Positions 9,350 through 16,939 of a stretch of 64,000 bases of DNA are shown piece by piece. How positions within the stretch are numbered: position 1 is the stretch's first letter; the number at the start of each line of letters is the position of its first letter. The stretch is from Flavobacteriales bacterium (GTDB lineage: Bacteria; Bacteroidota; Bacteroidia; Flavobacteriales_F; PHOS-HE28). A program made the position numbers and the translations under genes. Under the pieces are notes generated by a model. That model saw nothing but the letters and a program-made list of their open reading frames with translations. It made no database searches and was not told where the DNA came from. The DNA lies in the NCBI GenBank assembly GCA_016721005.1, contig JADKJM010000004.1:186001-250000 (forward strand). Reading direction: 5' to 3'.

Positions 9350-10443
9350 GGACAGTTGCTGTGCTGATCGTATCGGCCTGCATCGGTGCATGTACCGAGC
9401 GGCCAGCGATGACTGCGGAGAAGTGGATCGCAACCGATAATGATCACGCCGAACATTTCGCGATCCTTCGTCGCGGCGATGAACGGATGTTGCTGGTCTT
9501 CGGCCCGGGTGGTCGTCAGGATACCATCGGGCGCTATCATCTGCGAGGGCATGACAAGGCAACTGACGATGCGACGTTCACAGCATTACCGGATCCGGAT
9601 CGGATCGCAGTAATGAGTTCGACGCACTTGGTCTACATCAGGGCGCTTGATCTTGTGAATAGGGTTGTCGGTGTGAGCGGAACCGATCGCGTGCGCGATC
9701 CTGTGGTTCGCGGCTTCATCCGGGACGGATCGATCCGCGAGGTCGGCTCTGCGGATGGCGTGGATCGTGAGAAGCTGTTGGCTGTTCATGCTCAAGTTGT
9801 CCTCGACCATCCTTTCGGACGCGCTTCGCGCAGCGCGGCCATGGAGGGGGTCGTACACGTGGAGATCACGGAATACTTGGAGGAGCACTCACTCGGACGC
9901 GCGGAATGGATCCGCTTCTTCGGTGTGTTATTCGATCGGGAGCGGACGGCGGACAGCCTGTACGAAGCCATTGCAACGCGGTACGTGAATGCGTTGATCA
10001 GCGACACCGGTGCGACGCGTCCGAGGGTCTTCTTCGGCAGCCATTGGCAGGGGCAATGGCATGTGCCACCGGGGAACAGCTACATGGCCCGACTGATCGA
10101 AGACGCGGGAGGGATCTATGCCTTCGCGGACAGGAAGGAGGCGGGGAACATTGCTGTGGATGTGGAGACCGTGATCACCGAAGGGCGCAAAGCGGATCGC
10201 TTCGGCGTGATCATCGGCAACGGTGGGAAGCCCACAGCGGACTTGATCGCCGGTGGCGACCAACGGATCGCGTCACTTCCGTCCGTTCAGAAGGGCAGCT
10301 TCGTGCTCGACTCCGAGATCTCGGACATTTTCGGCCAAGCCCTGCTAGAGCCGGATATCCTACTCCATGATCTTGCGTGTGTGATCAACCCGGATCGCTG
10401 CGGCGATCATCCGCTTCGCTACGTCCAGCGCACTGTTCAGTAA
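9346..10443 (+). CDS. Periplasmic metal-chelate/cobalamin-type solute-binding lipoprotein
   Basis: 365 residues with a lipobox (CIGACTE, Cys about residue 16). The order DRIAVMSSTHLVYIRALDLVNRVVGVSGTDRV ... VVLDHPFG ... PRVFFGSHWQGQWHVPPGNSYMARLIEDAGG follows the two-lobed TroA/BtuF/FecB-type binding protein fold of ABC importers for siderophores, haem or cobalamin. No permease or ATPase gene is adjacent, so the ligand and partner transporter are unknown. It overlaps the S41-like gene by 4 nt and its 3' end overlaps the convergent Mpo1-like gene by 7 nt. Confidence 0.75.
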   Translation: MRTVAVLIVSACIGACTERPAMTAEKWIATDNDHAEHFAILRRGDERMLLVFGPGGRQDTIGRYHLRGHDKATDDATFTALPDPDRIAVMSSTHLVYIRALDLVNRVVGVSGTDRVRDPVVRGFIRDGSIREVGSADGVDREKLLAVHAQVVLDHPFGRASRSAAMEGVVHVEITEYLEEHSLGRAEWIRFFGVLFDRERTADSLYEAIATRYVNALISDTGATRPRVFFGSHWQGQWHVPPGNSYMARLIEDAGGIYAFADRKEAGNIAVDVETVITEGRKADRFGVIIGNGGKPTADLIAGGDQRIASLPSVQKGSFVLDSEISDIFGQALLEPDILLHDLACVINPDRCGDHPLRYVQRTVQ

Positions 10444-10910
10444 GGGATCCCCAGTCGGCGATAGATGAATCCCATCAACCAAGCCGGCCCGATCATGAGG
10501 AATTGCAGGTCGTGAAGGAAGCTCGGCTTCTTGCCTTCCACATGGTGCCCGATGAACTGGCCGATCCACGCCGCGACGAACAACACGGTGCAGATGGCCC
10601 ACAATGGCCACGGCGCGTGATCCTGCAAGTACTTGCTCAGTGCGAGGCAGGCGTAGGACCAGATGGCCATTCCCAATGTGAGCGTGAGGGAACGTGGAAG
10701 ATAGAAGCCCACGAGGGCGATCGCGATCACCAGCTTCGCCCAAGGCACCCTGCCTATGTAAGGCAGTTCATACGGAGGAATGCTTGCCAGCAGGCCTACT
10801 ACACAGAAGAAGATCGTCGGCACGCAGATCCAATGGATCAACTTGTTCGTGGCGTTCCGGTGGCTTTCACCATACCGATCGAACCACTGTTGGATGCTAC
10901 GTGTTGCCAT
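10437..10910 (-). CDS. Mpo1/YGL010w-like (DUF962) membrane protein
   Basis: 157 residues from the ATG at 10910; the longer frame upstream would run through the DinB-like gene. It begins with RSIQQWFDRYGESHRNATNKLIHWICVPTIFF, the signature N-terminus of the DUF962/Mpo1-like family (the His-Asn cluster before the first membrane segment). At least four hydrophobic segments follow, then AWIGQFIGHHVEGKKPSFLHDLQFLMIGPAWL. Yeast Mpo1 is a 2-hydroxy fatty acid dioxygenase; the activity of bacterial homologues is not settled. It overlaps the start region of its neighbour by 14 nt (10897-10910), so co-transcription is likely. Confidence 0.85.
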   Translation of the reverse strand: MATRSIQQWFDRYGESHRNATNKLIHWICVPTIFFCVVGLLASIPPYELPYIGRVPWAKLVIAIALVGFYLPRSLTLTLGMAIWSYACLALSKYLQDHAPWPLWAICTVLFVAAWIGQFIGHHVEGKKPSFLHDLQFLMIGPAWLMGFIYRRLGIPY

Positions 10911-11430
10911 GGTCGAGGTAGCGTTCGTTGATGATGCGAACATGATGCAGCTCATGACCGGCGATGGCCCATCCGAGTGTGCGCACGCTGAAAGGATTGC
11001 CACTCGCAGTGCCGATCCGGATGGCATCCTTCGGTACAAGTCCTTTGAACAAGGCCACGGTGGACCTCCGAAGGAGTCCCATCTCTTCCACGACATCATT
11101 CAACCTCCGCGTAGTACCGGATGCGATCTCTGCATAGGCGTTCTCATCAAAGCCAGGGAGGGGAGTGCCATCGCCGCGCGCGATCCGCATCGCGCGGTAC
11201 GCGAAGACCCGCTCGCAATCGATCAAGTGCTGGAGCACATCGACCAGTCGCCACTTTCCCGGCCCGTAGCTGAACAACGCGAGTTCATCGGTAATGAGCC
11301 GTGTGATCTTGGATCGTTCACGCTCGGCCCCTTCCAATGCAGCGAACACATCATCACCAGAACACTGATCGATGTAAGTCTTGTAATACGGCGCGAATTC
11401 TTTCGCTTCAGGACGTCCCCATGCGTTCAT
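10897..11430 (-). CDS. DinB-like family protein
   Basis: 177 residues. The start is placed at 11430 because a promoter-like TATCTTGTG box ends 3 nt upstream, as at other genes here. The sequence has the four-helix DinB arrangement: FSYGPGKWRLVDVLQHLIDCERVF (first metal His), then LRRSTVALFKGL, and AIAGHELHHVRIINERY with the His-x3-His pair at the C-terminus. DinB-fold proteins bind divalent metal and include thiol-dependent transferases; no specific reaction can be assigned. It lies upstream of and overlaps the Mpo1-like gene. Confidence 0.85.
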   Translation of the reverse strand: MNAWGRPEAKEFAPYYKTYIDQCSGDDVFAALEGAERERSKITRLITDELALFSYGPGKWRLVDVLQHLIDCERVFAYRAMRIARGDGTPLPGFDENAYAEIASGTTRRLNDVVEEMGLLRRSTVALFKGLVPKDAIRIGTASGNPFSVRTLGWAIAGHELHHVRIINERYLDHGNT

Positions 11431-11457
11431 GACCACAAGATAGACGCGGATCCTCCG

Positions 11458-11781
11458 TCAATCGTCCTCTTCGAGGGTGGCCTTCAACGCAAGGAGTTCT
11501 GCGCGGGTCTTTCGATCCTCCGTCATGATGCATCGAAGCGCACCAGCATCGCACGCCGAGATCGCTTCCGCCGTCCGACCTGCTTCCGCGTACATGACCG
11601 CGAGTTGGTAGTACGTGGGGATGTGTTCCGGCCGATCGGTGAGCAGTTGTTCCAACCAGGTCATGGCTTCGGGCGCGCGGCCGAGGCGTTTCAATTCCAA
11701 CGCCACGGCATAGCGCAGGAAGGAGTCGCCCGGTTCGTCAGCGAGCAGGGCTTGCAATTGGGAGAGGCGGTCGGTGTTCAT
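11458..11781 (-). CDS. Small TPR-type protein
   Basis: 107 residues made of about two and a half tetratricopeptide-like helix pairs (SFLRYAVALELKRLGRAPEAMTWLEQLL; IPTYYQLAVMYAEAGRTAEAISACDAG). No signal peptide, so cytoplasmic; likely a protein-protein adaptor. It is 27 nt upstream of the DinB-like gene. The 202 nt on its other side (11782-11983) hold no convincing gene. Confidence 0.75.
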   Translation of the reverse strand: MNTDRLSQLQALLADEPGDSFLRYAVALELKRLGRAPEAMTWLEQLLTDRPEHIPTYYQLAVMYAEAGRTAEAISACDAGALRCIMTEDRKTRAELLALKATLEEDD

Positions 11782-11983
11782 GAGGTGAATGGATCCGCAG
11801 CAGGTTCATGGCGCATGGTGGTGGCATCGCTGTTCCGGACCATCCGGCGGTGTTCCATCAAGTGCTCCGGCTCGGGGATCGGCGCTACTTCGCAAAGTAC
11901 GGTTCGCACCGCCGGTCGTGCGACTTCCCGGAGCGACCAGTTCCATGGGCGGCGATCGATCGTGGTGTTCGGGCCCTACCGCA

Positions 11984-13558
11984 TCAACGCCCCAAGTCGT
12001 CATCCACGCCCAGCGCCGTGATGATCCGCTCGACTGAAGCCGTATCACTTTGGATCATGTGGAGTTCGATGCTCCGGTCACCAATACGTTCGATGCCTGC
12101 ATGTTCGGCCTCCGCTCTGGCCCATGCATTCGGGTCACCGCCTACGAAGAGGACACGCCCCGGTGCCGAACCGCCATAGGTGTTGCGTAGCCATGTGCGC
12201 CTGTCGTATCCCGCGCCGTACACAGGTGGGAAGCCGGTGAGCACCGGACAGGCGTAACATGTGAAGTGTGCTTGGAAGTGCGCGCGATGATCCTCTCGGA
12301 TCCCCGGCCAACGGATCGGGACGATCAGATCCGCGTGATGATCCTCGGCGAGTTCGCTCACAAGCGCGCAGCGTTCACGGAGAAGCGCGATCGGTTCCTC
12401 GCGCACATATGCACAGTCCTGTTCCGCGATCTCGCGTTGGATCACGGAGTCGATGGGTATCACCTTGAACACCGTCGAAGCCGCGAGGACGACCACGCAT
12501 GCAAGCATCCATGTGGATCGGATCCGGATGTCTTTCGCAACCATTGCTGCGAGCACGCCAAGGATCAACGGAAGGGCCAAGAACATTCGAGACTTCGGGA
12601 AGAAGACACTGGTGCAGCCCTCATGCACCTTCAGGATCCCCAAGGCCAGGATCATGCAGATCGCGATCGTAAAGAGTGAAAGTACCTCGAGTGTGCGACC
12701 GCGACGGATCAGGAACGCCAGACCGAGAACCAATAGGACCGGAAGAGTGCCTGCGGCAATAGATGCGAACGGGATCACATGCAGAACGTGTTGGTCGAAA
12801 TGCCTCAAACCGTCCAGGATCCGGTCCGCGCTGAAGGCGAGATCCGATGTCGTAAGCGGATGGATCAGGCGCTCGGGGTGATCAGCGTAATACGTCTGGG
12901 ACCATTGATGCAGGATGAATAACAACCCTAAGCCTGCGATCCCTGTGATCCAGAATTCCTTCGACCGGAAGTTGTTCCCGATCAACCAGACCACGATGCC
13001 GACCACTGCTGGTGCTGCATTCGGATTGCACCAGATGGCCAGCGCTAGCACCACACTCGTGAGCAAGTGCTTCGGCAATACTGATCGGATCCCTTGGATC
13101 CACGGAAGGAAACCCAGCAATGCGATGCCATGCACGAAGCCGCGCGATTGGGTGGTGATGAGTTCCCATTCCAACGGGAGCAGCAAGGGCACTGCGGCGA
13201 ACATCAGGGCAGATGTTCCGAACCTCTGTCGTCGGCACCAAAGGGCGCACGACCAGAACGGCCACAAGGCGAGGAGTGATGTGACGATGGGCAGCACGAT
13301 CCACGGATCCGCGCCGATGCGAACGAACGGCGCAGCGAGTAACGCCTCCAGCATCGGGTTGTAGTTCTGGCCGTAGAGGAATGGCTCGCGAAAGATCCCG
13401 TTGCCATAGTCGATGGCGACCTGCTGGATCAGCGCGTCATCGATGCCGATGTAGCGCGTGCCGAAGCGGAGCAGGATCACCACGCGCTCCGTGAAGCCTA
13501 GGACCAGCAGGACCCAAAGTCCGAGTCGCGTGGCGCGTTCAGGGGGCATTCTCCACAT
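11984..13558 (-). CDS. Polytopic membrane protein, probable GT-C glycosyltransferase
   Basis: About 524 residues from the Met at 13558 (another Met three codons later is equally possible). It has roughly ten hydrophobic segments in the first 370 residues and a soluble C-terminal domain. The first periplasmic loop contains GIDDALIQQVAIDYG and FLYGQNYNPMLEALLAAPFV. An acidic pair in this loop, followed by a Q/N-rich motif, is typical of the GT-C (ArnT/PMT-like) superfamily that uses lipid-linked sugars. The donor and acceptor cannot be inferred. Its 5' end lies within the 3' end of miaA (20-nt overlap), suggesting co-transcription. Confidence 0.65.
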   Translation of the reverse strand: MWRMPPERATRLGLWVLLVLGFTERVVILLRFGTRYIGIDDALIQQVAIDYGNGIFREPFLYGQNYNPMLEALLAAPFVRIGADPWIVLPIVTSLLALWPFWSCALWCRRQRFGTSALMFAAVPLLLPLEWELITTQSRGFVHGIALLGFLPWIQGIRSVLPKHLLTSVVLALAIWCNPNAAPAVVGIVVWLIGNNFRSKEFWITGIAGLGLLFILHQWSQTYYADHPERLIHPLTTSDLAFSADRILDGLRHFDQHVLHVIPFASIAAGTLPVLLVLGLAFLIRRGRTLEVLSLFTIAICMILALGILKVHEGCTSVFFPKSRMFLALPLILGVLAAMVAKDIRIRSTWMLACVVVLAASTVFKVIPIDSVIQREIAEQDCAYVREEPIALLRERCALVSELAEDHHADLIVPIRWPGIREDHRAHFQAHFTCYACPVLTGFPPVYGAGYDRRTWLRNTYGGSAPGRVLFVGGDPNAWARAEAEHAGIERIGDRSIELHMIQSDTASVERIITALGVDDDLGR

Positions 13559-14441
13559 GGGCGATCCGCCGTTCATGGTCCGCAGCCGCGATCCAGGTCC
13601 AGGACGCATCACGCCGCAGCCAGGTCATCTGGCGCTTGGCGTAGTTGCGTGTGTGTTGCTTGATCAACGCGATCGCTTCGTCCAGGTCGAACGTGCCATC
13701 GAAATGGTCGAACAGCTCGCGATAGCCCACCGTGCGCAAGGCATTCTGCTCGCGATGGGGAATGAGACCACGCGCTTCCTCGATTAGACCTTCCGTGATC
13801 ATCCGGTCCACCCGCGCCTCGATCCGCTGGTACAATTGCTCGCGCGGGATTTCCATCGCCAGGTGAATGAGGCGTAGATCGGTGCGGTCACTTGGATCAG
13901 TGCGCTGGTCGCTGTACCGCTTGCCAGTGAGGAGGCAGACCTCCAGCGCGCGTAGGATGCGGTGCGGATTGTTCCGATCGATGCGTTCATGCGTCGCGGG
14001 ATCCAGAGCGTACAACTCCTTCAGCAAGGGTTCCAAGCCATGTTGATCCAAGCGGCGCCGAAGGGTTTCGCGCAAGCGTGGGTCGCTCAAGGGCAAAGGA
14101 TCCAAGCCTTTGGTCAAGGCATCGATGTAGAGCCCGCTTCCACCGACCAGAACGGCGATCCCCTTCTCCGCGATGATCCGTTGAAGAACAGTTTCGGCCT
14201 CACGCGCGAAACGTCCGGCGCTCCACGTCTCGGTGATCTCCAGATGTCCAAGGAAATGGTGCGGCACGCCGAGCAGTTCCGCTTCCTGTGGACGTGCTGT
14301 CCCGATGCGCATGGCCCGGTAGAACTGTCGTGAATCGGCACTGATCACGTCGGTACCGAAGTGCAGGGCCAACTGCACCGCCGCGTCGGTCTTTCCCGAA
14401 GCGGTTGCGCCGCCGATCACGATCAAGGTCCCTTTGTCCAT
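13539..14441 (-). CDS. miaA: tRNA dimethylallyltransferase
   Basis: 300 residues, normal length. Transfers a dimethylallyl group to N6 of A37 in tRNAs reading UNN codons. Seen: P-loop GGATASGKT (10-18), DSRQFYRAMRIGTARP (the DSxQxY.. tRNA-entry motif), VGGSGLYIDAL, RNNPHRILRALEV, and the C-terminal KQHTRNYAKRQMTWLRRD. All key residues appear intact. Divergent from the RDD gene with an 82-nt gap. Confidence 0.97.
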   Translation of the reverse strand: MDKGTLIVIGGATASGKTDAAVQLALHFGTDVISADSRQFYRAMRIGTARPQEAELLGVPHHFLGHLEITETWSAGRFAREAETVLQRIIAEKGIAVLVGGSGLYIDALTKGLDPLPLSDPRLRETLRRRLDQHGLEPLLKELYALDPATHERIDRNNPHRILRALEVCLLTGKRYSDQRTDPSDRTDLRLIHLAMEIPREQLYQRIEARVDRMITEGLIEEARGLIPHREQNALRTVGYRELFDHFDGTFDLDEAIALIKQHTRNYAKRQMTWLRRDASWTWIAAADHERRIAHVENAP

Positions 14442-14523
14442 ATCCGGTCACGGAAGGGACGAAAGGAACGCACTCCGGGCCGAACCAGCGGGCGCCTTCG
14501 TCCATCTGCTATTTTGCGCGCTC

Positions 14524-15279
14524 ATGGACCACCTGGAGATCGAGACCGCGCAGAATGTGGTGGTGCATCACGAGGTGGCCAGCATCGGTGACCGTATCGT
14601 GGCGTGGATCATCGACCGATTGGTGGTCATCGCCTGGATCATCGTATGGATCGTCATCGCGGCGATCAGTGACTCCAACACCGGAACAGCCTTGGTGGTC
14701 ATCATCATCATCGCGCTTCTGCCGCTTGCATTCTACAACCTTGTTTGCGAATTGGTCATGGACGGCCAGAGCATCGGGAAAGCCGCGCAGAAGATCAAGG
14801 TGGCGCGGAAGGACGGTGGCCATCCGGGCTTGGGGCAGTACCTGCTGCGCTGGGTCCTGCGGCCTATCGACCAATTCTATGGATTGGGGCTTTTGGTGAT
14901 CCTGATCAACGGCAAGGGCCAACGTTTAGGCGATCTGGCCGCAGGCACCACGGTGGTCTCCTTGAAGCAGCGCGTGCAACTGAAGGACACCTTGATGACA
15001 GACGTGAGCGAAACGCACCAAGTGCGATTTCCAAGTGCCAACCGGTTGACAGATGCGCAGGCTGCCATGATCAAGGAAGTGATGAACAACTTCCGGGTGG
15101 GCAACCGGTGGGCGCTGATCGAGGAGATGGCGGAGAAGGTGCGCACGGCGATCGGTGACCGTGGCGAGGAATTGAAGCCACTGGACTTTTTGCGAACGGT
15201 GCTGAAGGATTACGTCCACATCACCGGACAACAGGGTGCCGGTACCGGGCACTTCAGAGGAGAACGGCCGAAGACCTGA
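14524..15279 (+). CDS. RDD family membrane protein
   Basis: 251 residues from the ATG at 14524. The RDD signature is spread over IGDRIVAWIIDRLVV (the R and D of the first segment) and GQRLGDLAAGTTVV, with three to four hydrophobic segments between. RDD proteins are thought to act in ion or small-solute transport. The last 100 residues are soluble and helical (DAQAAMIKEVMNNFRVGNRWALIEEM), a common Bacteroidota extension. A TATTTTGC box ends 6 nt before the start. It ends 12 nt before the convergent LolA-like gene. Confidence 0.85.
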   Translation: MDHLEIETAQNVVVHHEVASIGDRIVAWIIDRLVVIAWIIVWIVIAAISDSNTGTALVVIIIIALLPLAFYNLVCELVMDGQSIGKAAQKIKVARKDGGHPGLGQYLLRWVLRPIDQFYGLGLLVILINGKGQRLGDLAAGTTVVSLKQRVQLKDTLMTDVSETHQVRFPSANRLTDAQAAMIKEVMNNFRVGNRWALIEEMAEKVRTAIGDRGEELKPLDFLRTVLKDYVHITGQQGAGTGHFRGERPKT

Positions 15280-15291
15280 GCGCGGCTCCGC

Positions 15292-15942
15292 TCACCGCAT
15301 ATCGTTCACCTCCACGCCAGGGTATTTCGCCTTATCGAAGACGAAGAGTGCGTCAGCCAACGTAGGATCGGCGGTGAACTTCTTCAGCGTGTACGTGACC
15401 ACATTGCCATCCTTGTAAAGGACCTGCACGCTGCGCGGCTCGCCCTTGGCCTTGTCCACCGTGAGCACCACCGTGTGGTAGGCTTTCTTGGTGGCATCCA
15501 ACGGGAAAAGCTTGATCACTTGCGTCATCACCCCATCGGCACCGGCCTTCTCTTCCACGAACTGGCTCTTGAAGCCCTTCTCGTACTGCGTGAAGATCTT
15601 GCTCGGATCGAGTTCCTGATCCATCTCCGCGGGATCGCTCAACGTCACCTCGTTCGTTGCCGTGCTGTATGTGTGCAGGATCGCACCGTCGTTGATGATG
15701 ATGTTCTTGTCCAGCACCAAGCGGAATTTCTTGCCCTTCACCTTCATGTTGCCCTCTTGCTTGATGTCCAGCTTGTCCTTCGTGCTCTGCAAGCGGCTGG
15801 AGAAATCGGCTTCGAAGCTGGTCCACGCCTTCGCTTGGGTCATCAAGCGGTCCACAATGGCCTTGCTCTTGGGGTCGTCCTGTGCGACACTATTGAAAGT
15901 GAGCAACAGGGAAGCAGCGAGTACGAGTGTGGACTTGATCAT
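15292..15942 (-). CDS. LolA-like outer-membrane lipoprotein carrier
   Basis: 216 residues from the ATG at 15942, with signal peptide (ending SVAQ) and a mature LolA-type beta-fold. Seen: SFEADFSSRLQS, QEGNMKVKGKKFRLVLDKNIIINDGAILHTYS, a YEKGF stretch and KLFPLD. LolA ferries lipoproteins across the periplasm to the outer membrane, consistent with the many lipoproteins here. Bacteroidota LolA homologues are diverse, so a general LolA/LolB-fold role is the safer call. The start is supported by a TACCTTCGC box that ends 3 nt upstream. Confidence 0.82.
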   Translation of the reverse strand: MIKSTLVLAASLLLTFNSVAQDDPKSKAIVDRLMTQAKAWTSFEADFSSRLQSTKDKLDIKQEGNMKVKGKKFRLVLDKNIIINDGAILHTYSTATNEVTLSDPAEMDQELDPSKIFTQYEKGFKSQFVEEKAGADGVMTQVIKLFPLDATKKAYHTVVLTVDKAKGEPRSVQVLYKDGNVVTYTLKKFTADPTLADALFVFDKAKYPGVEVNDMR

Positions 15943-15945
15943 GGT

Positions 15946-15954
15946 GCGAAGGTA
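15946..15954 (-). promoter_or_regulatory. -7 box abutting LolA-like start
   Basis: TACCTTCGC on the minus strand, 3 nt from the ATG; part of a recurring box-N3-start pattern in this window. Confidence 0.5.
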
Positions 15955-16016
15955 TCGGCGGCCGCAGTAGTCAAACGCCATGCCACCGGAATTGAATGGC
16001 GAGGATCAGGACCGAC

Positions 16017-16544
16017 CTATTTCCCCTTTTGCCAGTTGGGGTGGGCCTTCATCACCTCCTTCACTTTCTTTCCCTTCAGCATGGTGCCGGTGCATTTGGG
16101 TGAACCACAATGGCAAGCCCATGTGCGCAGGAGTTTTGGCGTGTACTTCACATCGAAGTTGAAGCCGTAGTCGTAGATGATCTCCTCGCCGGGCTTGATG
16201 CTGCGCTTCGCTTCGATGAGCACGCGGTCCTTCTTCGGATCGGGCTTCTTCTTGTTCTCGCTGTGGATGAACGCCTCCGCATTGGGTTCGCAACCGGTGT
16301 TGATCCAGCGCGCCACATTGCCGCGCACGTTGGCATTCACGATCCAGTGTTCGTTCAGGGTGAACAGGAAGGTGTGCCCCGAATCGGTGCCTTCCTTGTA
16401 CTTCTCATCGGCCTCAGCGTGTGTGAGGAGTTGTCCCAGATATTCCACGATGTGCTCTCCTTTTCGGATGGGGGCGGTGGCGAACACGCCATTGCCATGG
16501 ATCTTCGAGCGACGACGTGCGATCTTCAATTTCTTCTTCGACAT
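16017..16544 (-). CDS. SET-domain protein lysine methyltransferase-like
   Basis: 175 residues from MSKKKLKIARR; the longer open frame upstream is low-complexity and rejected. Seen: the SET N-terminal IHGNGVFATAPIRKGEHIVEYLGQ, the central NVRGNVARWINTGCEPNAEA (the RFINHSCxPN position; His-Ser replaced by Thr-Gly), GEEIIYDYGF (catalytic Tyr region) and a post-SET-like CHCGSPKCTGTM with three cysteines. Such proteins methylate lysines using S-adenosylmethionine; the bacterial target is unknown. Basic N-terminus, no signal, so cytoplasmic. A TTTCTTTGC box lies about 25 nt upstream. Confidence 0.87.
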   Translation of the reverse strand: MSKKKLKIARRRSKIHGNGVFATAPIRKGEHIVEYLGQLLTHAEADEKYKEGTDSGHTFLFTLNEHWIVNANVRGNVARWINTGCEPNAEAFIHSENKKKPDPKKDRVLIEAKRSIKPGEEIIYDYGFNFDVKYTPKLLRTWACHCGSPKCTGTMLKGKKVKEVMKAHPNWQKGK

Positions 16545-16619
16545 GAATAGTGTGCTGCTTAGCGGGGCGCAAAGAAAGGCGGAAGATCCGTGCGGGGGAT
16601 GGGGTGCTCTGGGAGTTAT

Positions 16620-16930
16620 GAATACAGCCGCCGATGACGCGGATGGCGCGGATGAAGAAAGATGAATTACAGCGGATGGACGCCTCTGCGAGGCGCGATC
16701 ACTCCTCGGAATAGCCGCAAGGAGGGGGGCGCGGGGCCACGCCTCCCCGTCGGCAGCCCCGGCGCGTTCGACTCGCGCCTGTTGCCTTCCAGCGCCCAAG
16801 CCGTGTGCCTTCCATGGCGGTGATGATGCGTTTGTGCTCCCGGAAGCCGACACAGTTAGCGGCCCTCAGCCTTTGACCACCGCCAACCATCAGAAAATCT
16901 GCGCTATCCGCGCCATCTGCGGCTGTATTT
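16620..16930. repeat. Inverted intergenic repeat in a gene-free stretch
   Basis: Between the SET and SpmAB genes (16545-16939) I see no gene. Two inverted copies of one motif lie here, at 16620-16662 (GAATACAGCCGC ... GGATGGCGCGGAT) and 16897-16930 (ATCCGCGCCATCTGCGGCTG). They flank about 230 nt of GC-rich, non-coding sequence. Confidence 0.5.
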
Positions 16931-16939
16931 ATCCGACTC

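Noticed and set aside
11806..12048. 80-residue minus-strand frame between the TPR and glycosyltransferase-like genes
   Set aside because: Arginine- and proline-rich composition typical of a shadow frame; overlaps the real gene.
16545..16853. N-terminal extension of the SET protein
   Set aside because: Low-complexity Arg/Pro/Ser sequence lying over intergenic repeats; no homology expected.
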